This document shows, one piece after another, positions 29,834-30,986 of a stretch of 30,986 bases of DNA. The translations under genes were made by a program, and so were the position numbers. The stretch's first letter is position 1. Each line of letters opens with the position of its first letter. Below the pieces are notes generated by a model. The model did no database searches. It had not been told where the DNA came from and saw only the letters and a list, made by a program, of their open reading frames with translations. Origin of the DNA: a virus; IMG/VR virus record IMGVR_UViG_3300046000_005651, positions 1 through 30,986 of that record; one strand, given 5' to 3'.

Positions 29834-30986
29834 ATGAGCAAACCGACCATCGCCGAAATCATCGCCCGGCAGCGAGCCAAACAACTGGCCGCACCACCTG
29901 CGACACCCGCACCCCTCATTGACTACTACGAAAACGCCGAGGCCCGCGAGGCCCGGTCCACCACAACCCTCGACCAAATCCTCGAGGCGATCCGTATCGG
30001 AGATTTTGCAGCACCCATGAATCAGGTGCGTGAATTCTGTGCCGCCGGGGATACAAAGGCGGCGGCGCTCGCAAAAAAAGCACTCCCGGCAGTGTCTCTG
30101 TCAGGCACTGTCACTGGACTGCGGAAATCAGCGGTCAGCGACAATCGATTTGTCCACTCCGGCTTCTTGCAGGTCGATATCGATGGCAAGGACAACCCAG
30201 AACTCACGCTCTCCGACATCCGGCAGGTGCTCATCGCTGACCAACGCATCGTTGCCGTGTTCATCTCTCCCTCCGGCAATGGCATCAAAGGCATCGCCCG
30301 CATCCACCCAGATGCCACCCAGCACAAGGCGTCGTTTCTCGCAGTCGAGCGGCACTTCGCCACCGAGCACAGCATCACCATCGACAAGTCGTGCAAGGAT
30401 CCGGTGCGACTTTGCTTCCTCTCATACGACTCCGACGCATGGATCGACCAGTCACGCACCGCATTGTTCGAGCCACTCCCGGCTGATGCACCCGAGGTGC
30501 TCGAGCTATCCGCCCGTCGCCGGGCAGAGGTCAGCGCCGAGTGGCAGGCACCCTCCCCCACTCGGATCCGCCGGGCAGCGACCACCATCACTGCCGACGG
30601 GCGCATGCTCCTGCACGATACATCCATCAATCTGTCGCTCGACGACCTGCAGGAGATGATCGACTGCATCCCGCGCCCGGATTATCAGGATTGGATTGAG
30701 ATCTGCAGTGCGGCATGGAATACATTCGGGCAGGATGCCACCGAGATCCTCCAAGGCGCATGGCCGGAAGTCGAGGAGGGCGAATATGCAAAGAAGTTCA
30801 TCCACCGACTCCAAGATTTTACGCAAGGCACACTCTGGCACCACGCGCAGAACAACGGCTGGAAACCGGGAAAGCATCTCAGGGAGGCAATCGATGCCGC
30901 CAATGACGTCGCAGCGGCGCTCACGCCTCCCCCGCCTGCCACGACAGGATCCACCATGCGCTCGTTTGCACCGGGCGATCTCTACT
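29834..30986 (+). CDS. BT4734-like primase domain plus PriCT-like domain, 3' partial
   Basis: ATG 29834 opens a frame with no stop to the right edge (384 codons). The N-terminus MSKPTIAEIIARQRAKQLAA is helical. Residues ~105-205 match the BT4734-like/VirE N-terminal pattern: FLQVDIDGKD with Asp115 and Asp117, ISPSGNGIKGIARIH (144-158), and CKDPVRLCFLSYDSDAW (187-203). This has the look of an archaeo-eukaryotic primase fold. Residues ~268-345 resemble a PriCT-type domain: SLDDLQEMIDCIPRPDYQDW, then AAWNTFGQ, then FTQGTLWHHAQNNGW. In phages such proteins usually continue into a helicase domain, which would lie outside. Likely role: replication primase. Rightward, divergent from the early operon. 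The antisense and alternative frames are shadows. Confidence 0.75.
   Translation, partial: MSKPTIAEIIARQRAKQLAAPPATPAPLIDYYENAEAREARSTTTLDQILEAIRIGDFAAPMNQVREFCAAGDTKAAALAKKALPAVSLSGTVTGLRKSAVSDNRFVHSGFLQVDIDGKDNPELTLSDIRQVLIADQRIVAVFISPSGNGIKGIARIHPDATQHKASFLAVERHFATEHSITIDKSCKDPVRLCFLSYDSDAWIDQSRTALFEPLPADAPEVLELSARRRAEVSAEWQAPSPTRIRRAATTITADGRMLLHDTSINLSLDDLQEMIDCIPRPDYQDWIEICSAAWNTFGQDATEILQGAWPEVEEGEYAKKFIHRLQDFTQGTLWHHAQNNGWKPGKHLREAIDAANDVAAALTPPPPATTGSTMRSFAPGDLY

Noticed and set aside
30022-30669. 215-aa minus-strand and 209-aa plus-strand open frames at the right edge
   Set aside because: Both are shadows of the primase-like frame that starts at 29834 and has clear motifs.
1-30986. 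Integrase, repressor, transposase or complete tRNA genes
   Set aside because: None was found on either strand, so a temperate lifestyle is not supported by this window alone.

Overview
The window is a fragment of a tailed double-stranded DNA phage (or prophage) genome, cut through a gene at each end. The structural set points to a short-tailed phage (podovirus type): it has a nozzle-like tail protein, a head-tail adaptor, large internal virion proteins and an SU10-like (DUF5309) capsid protein, and I see no tape measure, sheath or tube gene. The host cannot be read directly. Most gaps between genes carry A/C/T-rich, almost G-free leaders with no Shine-Dalgarno sequence. The virion protein carries polyvalent-protein tails (IKSADP...RYMP), and the primase is BT4734-like. 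Together these suggest a host that relies little on Shine-Dalgarno initiation (a Bacteroidota or Verrucomicrobiota type of host). That is inference only. Base composition is about 50-55% GC with AT-richer patches.

Layout. Bases 1-23913 (+ strand) are the late region. Its order is nozzle-like tail protein (5' cut), repeat-bearing tail fibre protein, an unknown gene, three internal virion (ejection) protein candidates ending in a 2226-aa polyvalent protein with a zinc-protease motif, a small unknown gene, TerS, TerL, a small gene, portal, three small genes, scaffold, major capsid protein, probable decoration protein, a strong terminator, a small gene, head-tail adaptor, ConA/LamG-like protein, a small gene, two holin-like membrane proteins and a CHAP-type endolysin. 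Many neighbours overlap as ATGA, so translation is probably coupled.

Bases 23903-29619 (- strand) are an early/replication operon read leftwards. From its upstream end it has three small proteins, a T-arm-like hairpin, a 39-aa membrane peptide, a 107-aa protein, an SSB-like protein, a proline-rich protein, a Cys-rich mini-protein, a DUF1351-like coiled-coil protein, a small protein, a RusA Holliday-junction resolvase, a basic 50-aa protein, a zinc-ribbon protein and a PIF1/RecD2-like SF1 helicase. It ends tail to tail with the endolysin, the two genes overlapping by 11 bases.

A 214-bp divergent intergenic region (29620-29833) separates this operon from a + strand gene that runs off the right edge. 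That gene encodes a BT4734/VirE-N-type primase-like domain followed by a PriCT-like domain. Helicase, resolvase, SSB-like protein and primase form a coherent replication/recombination module. No DNA polymerase, integrase or repressor is visible in the window. There is no complete tRNA, no CRISPR array and no insertion sequence. No stretch over 300 bases lacks a gene.
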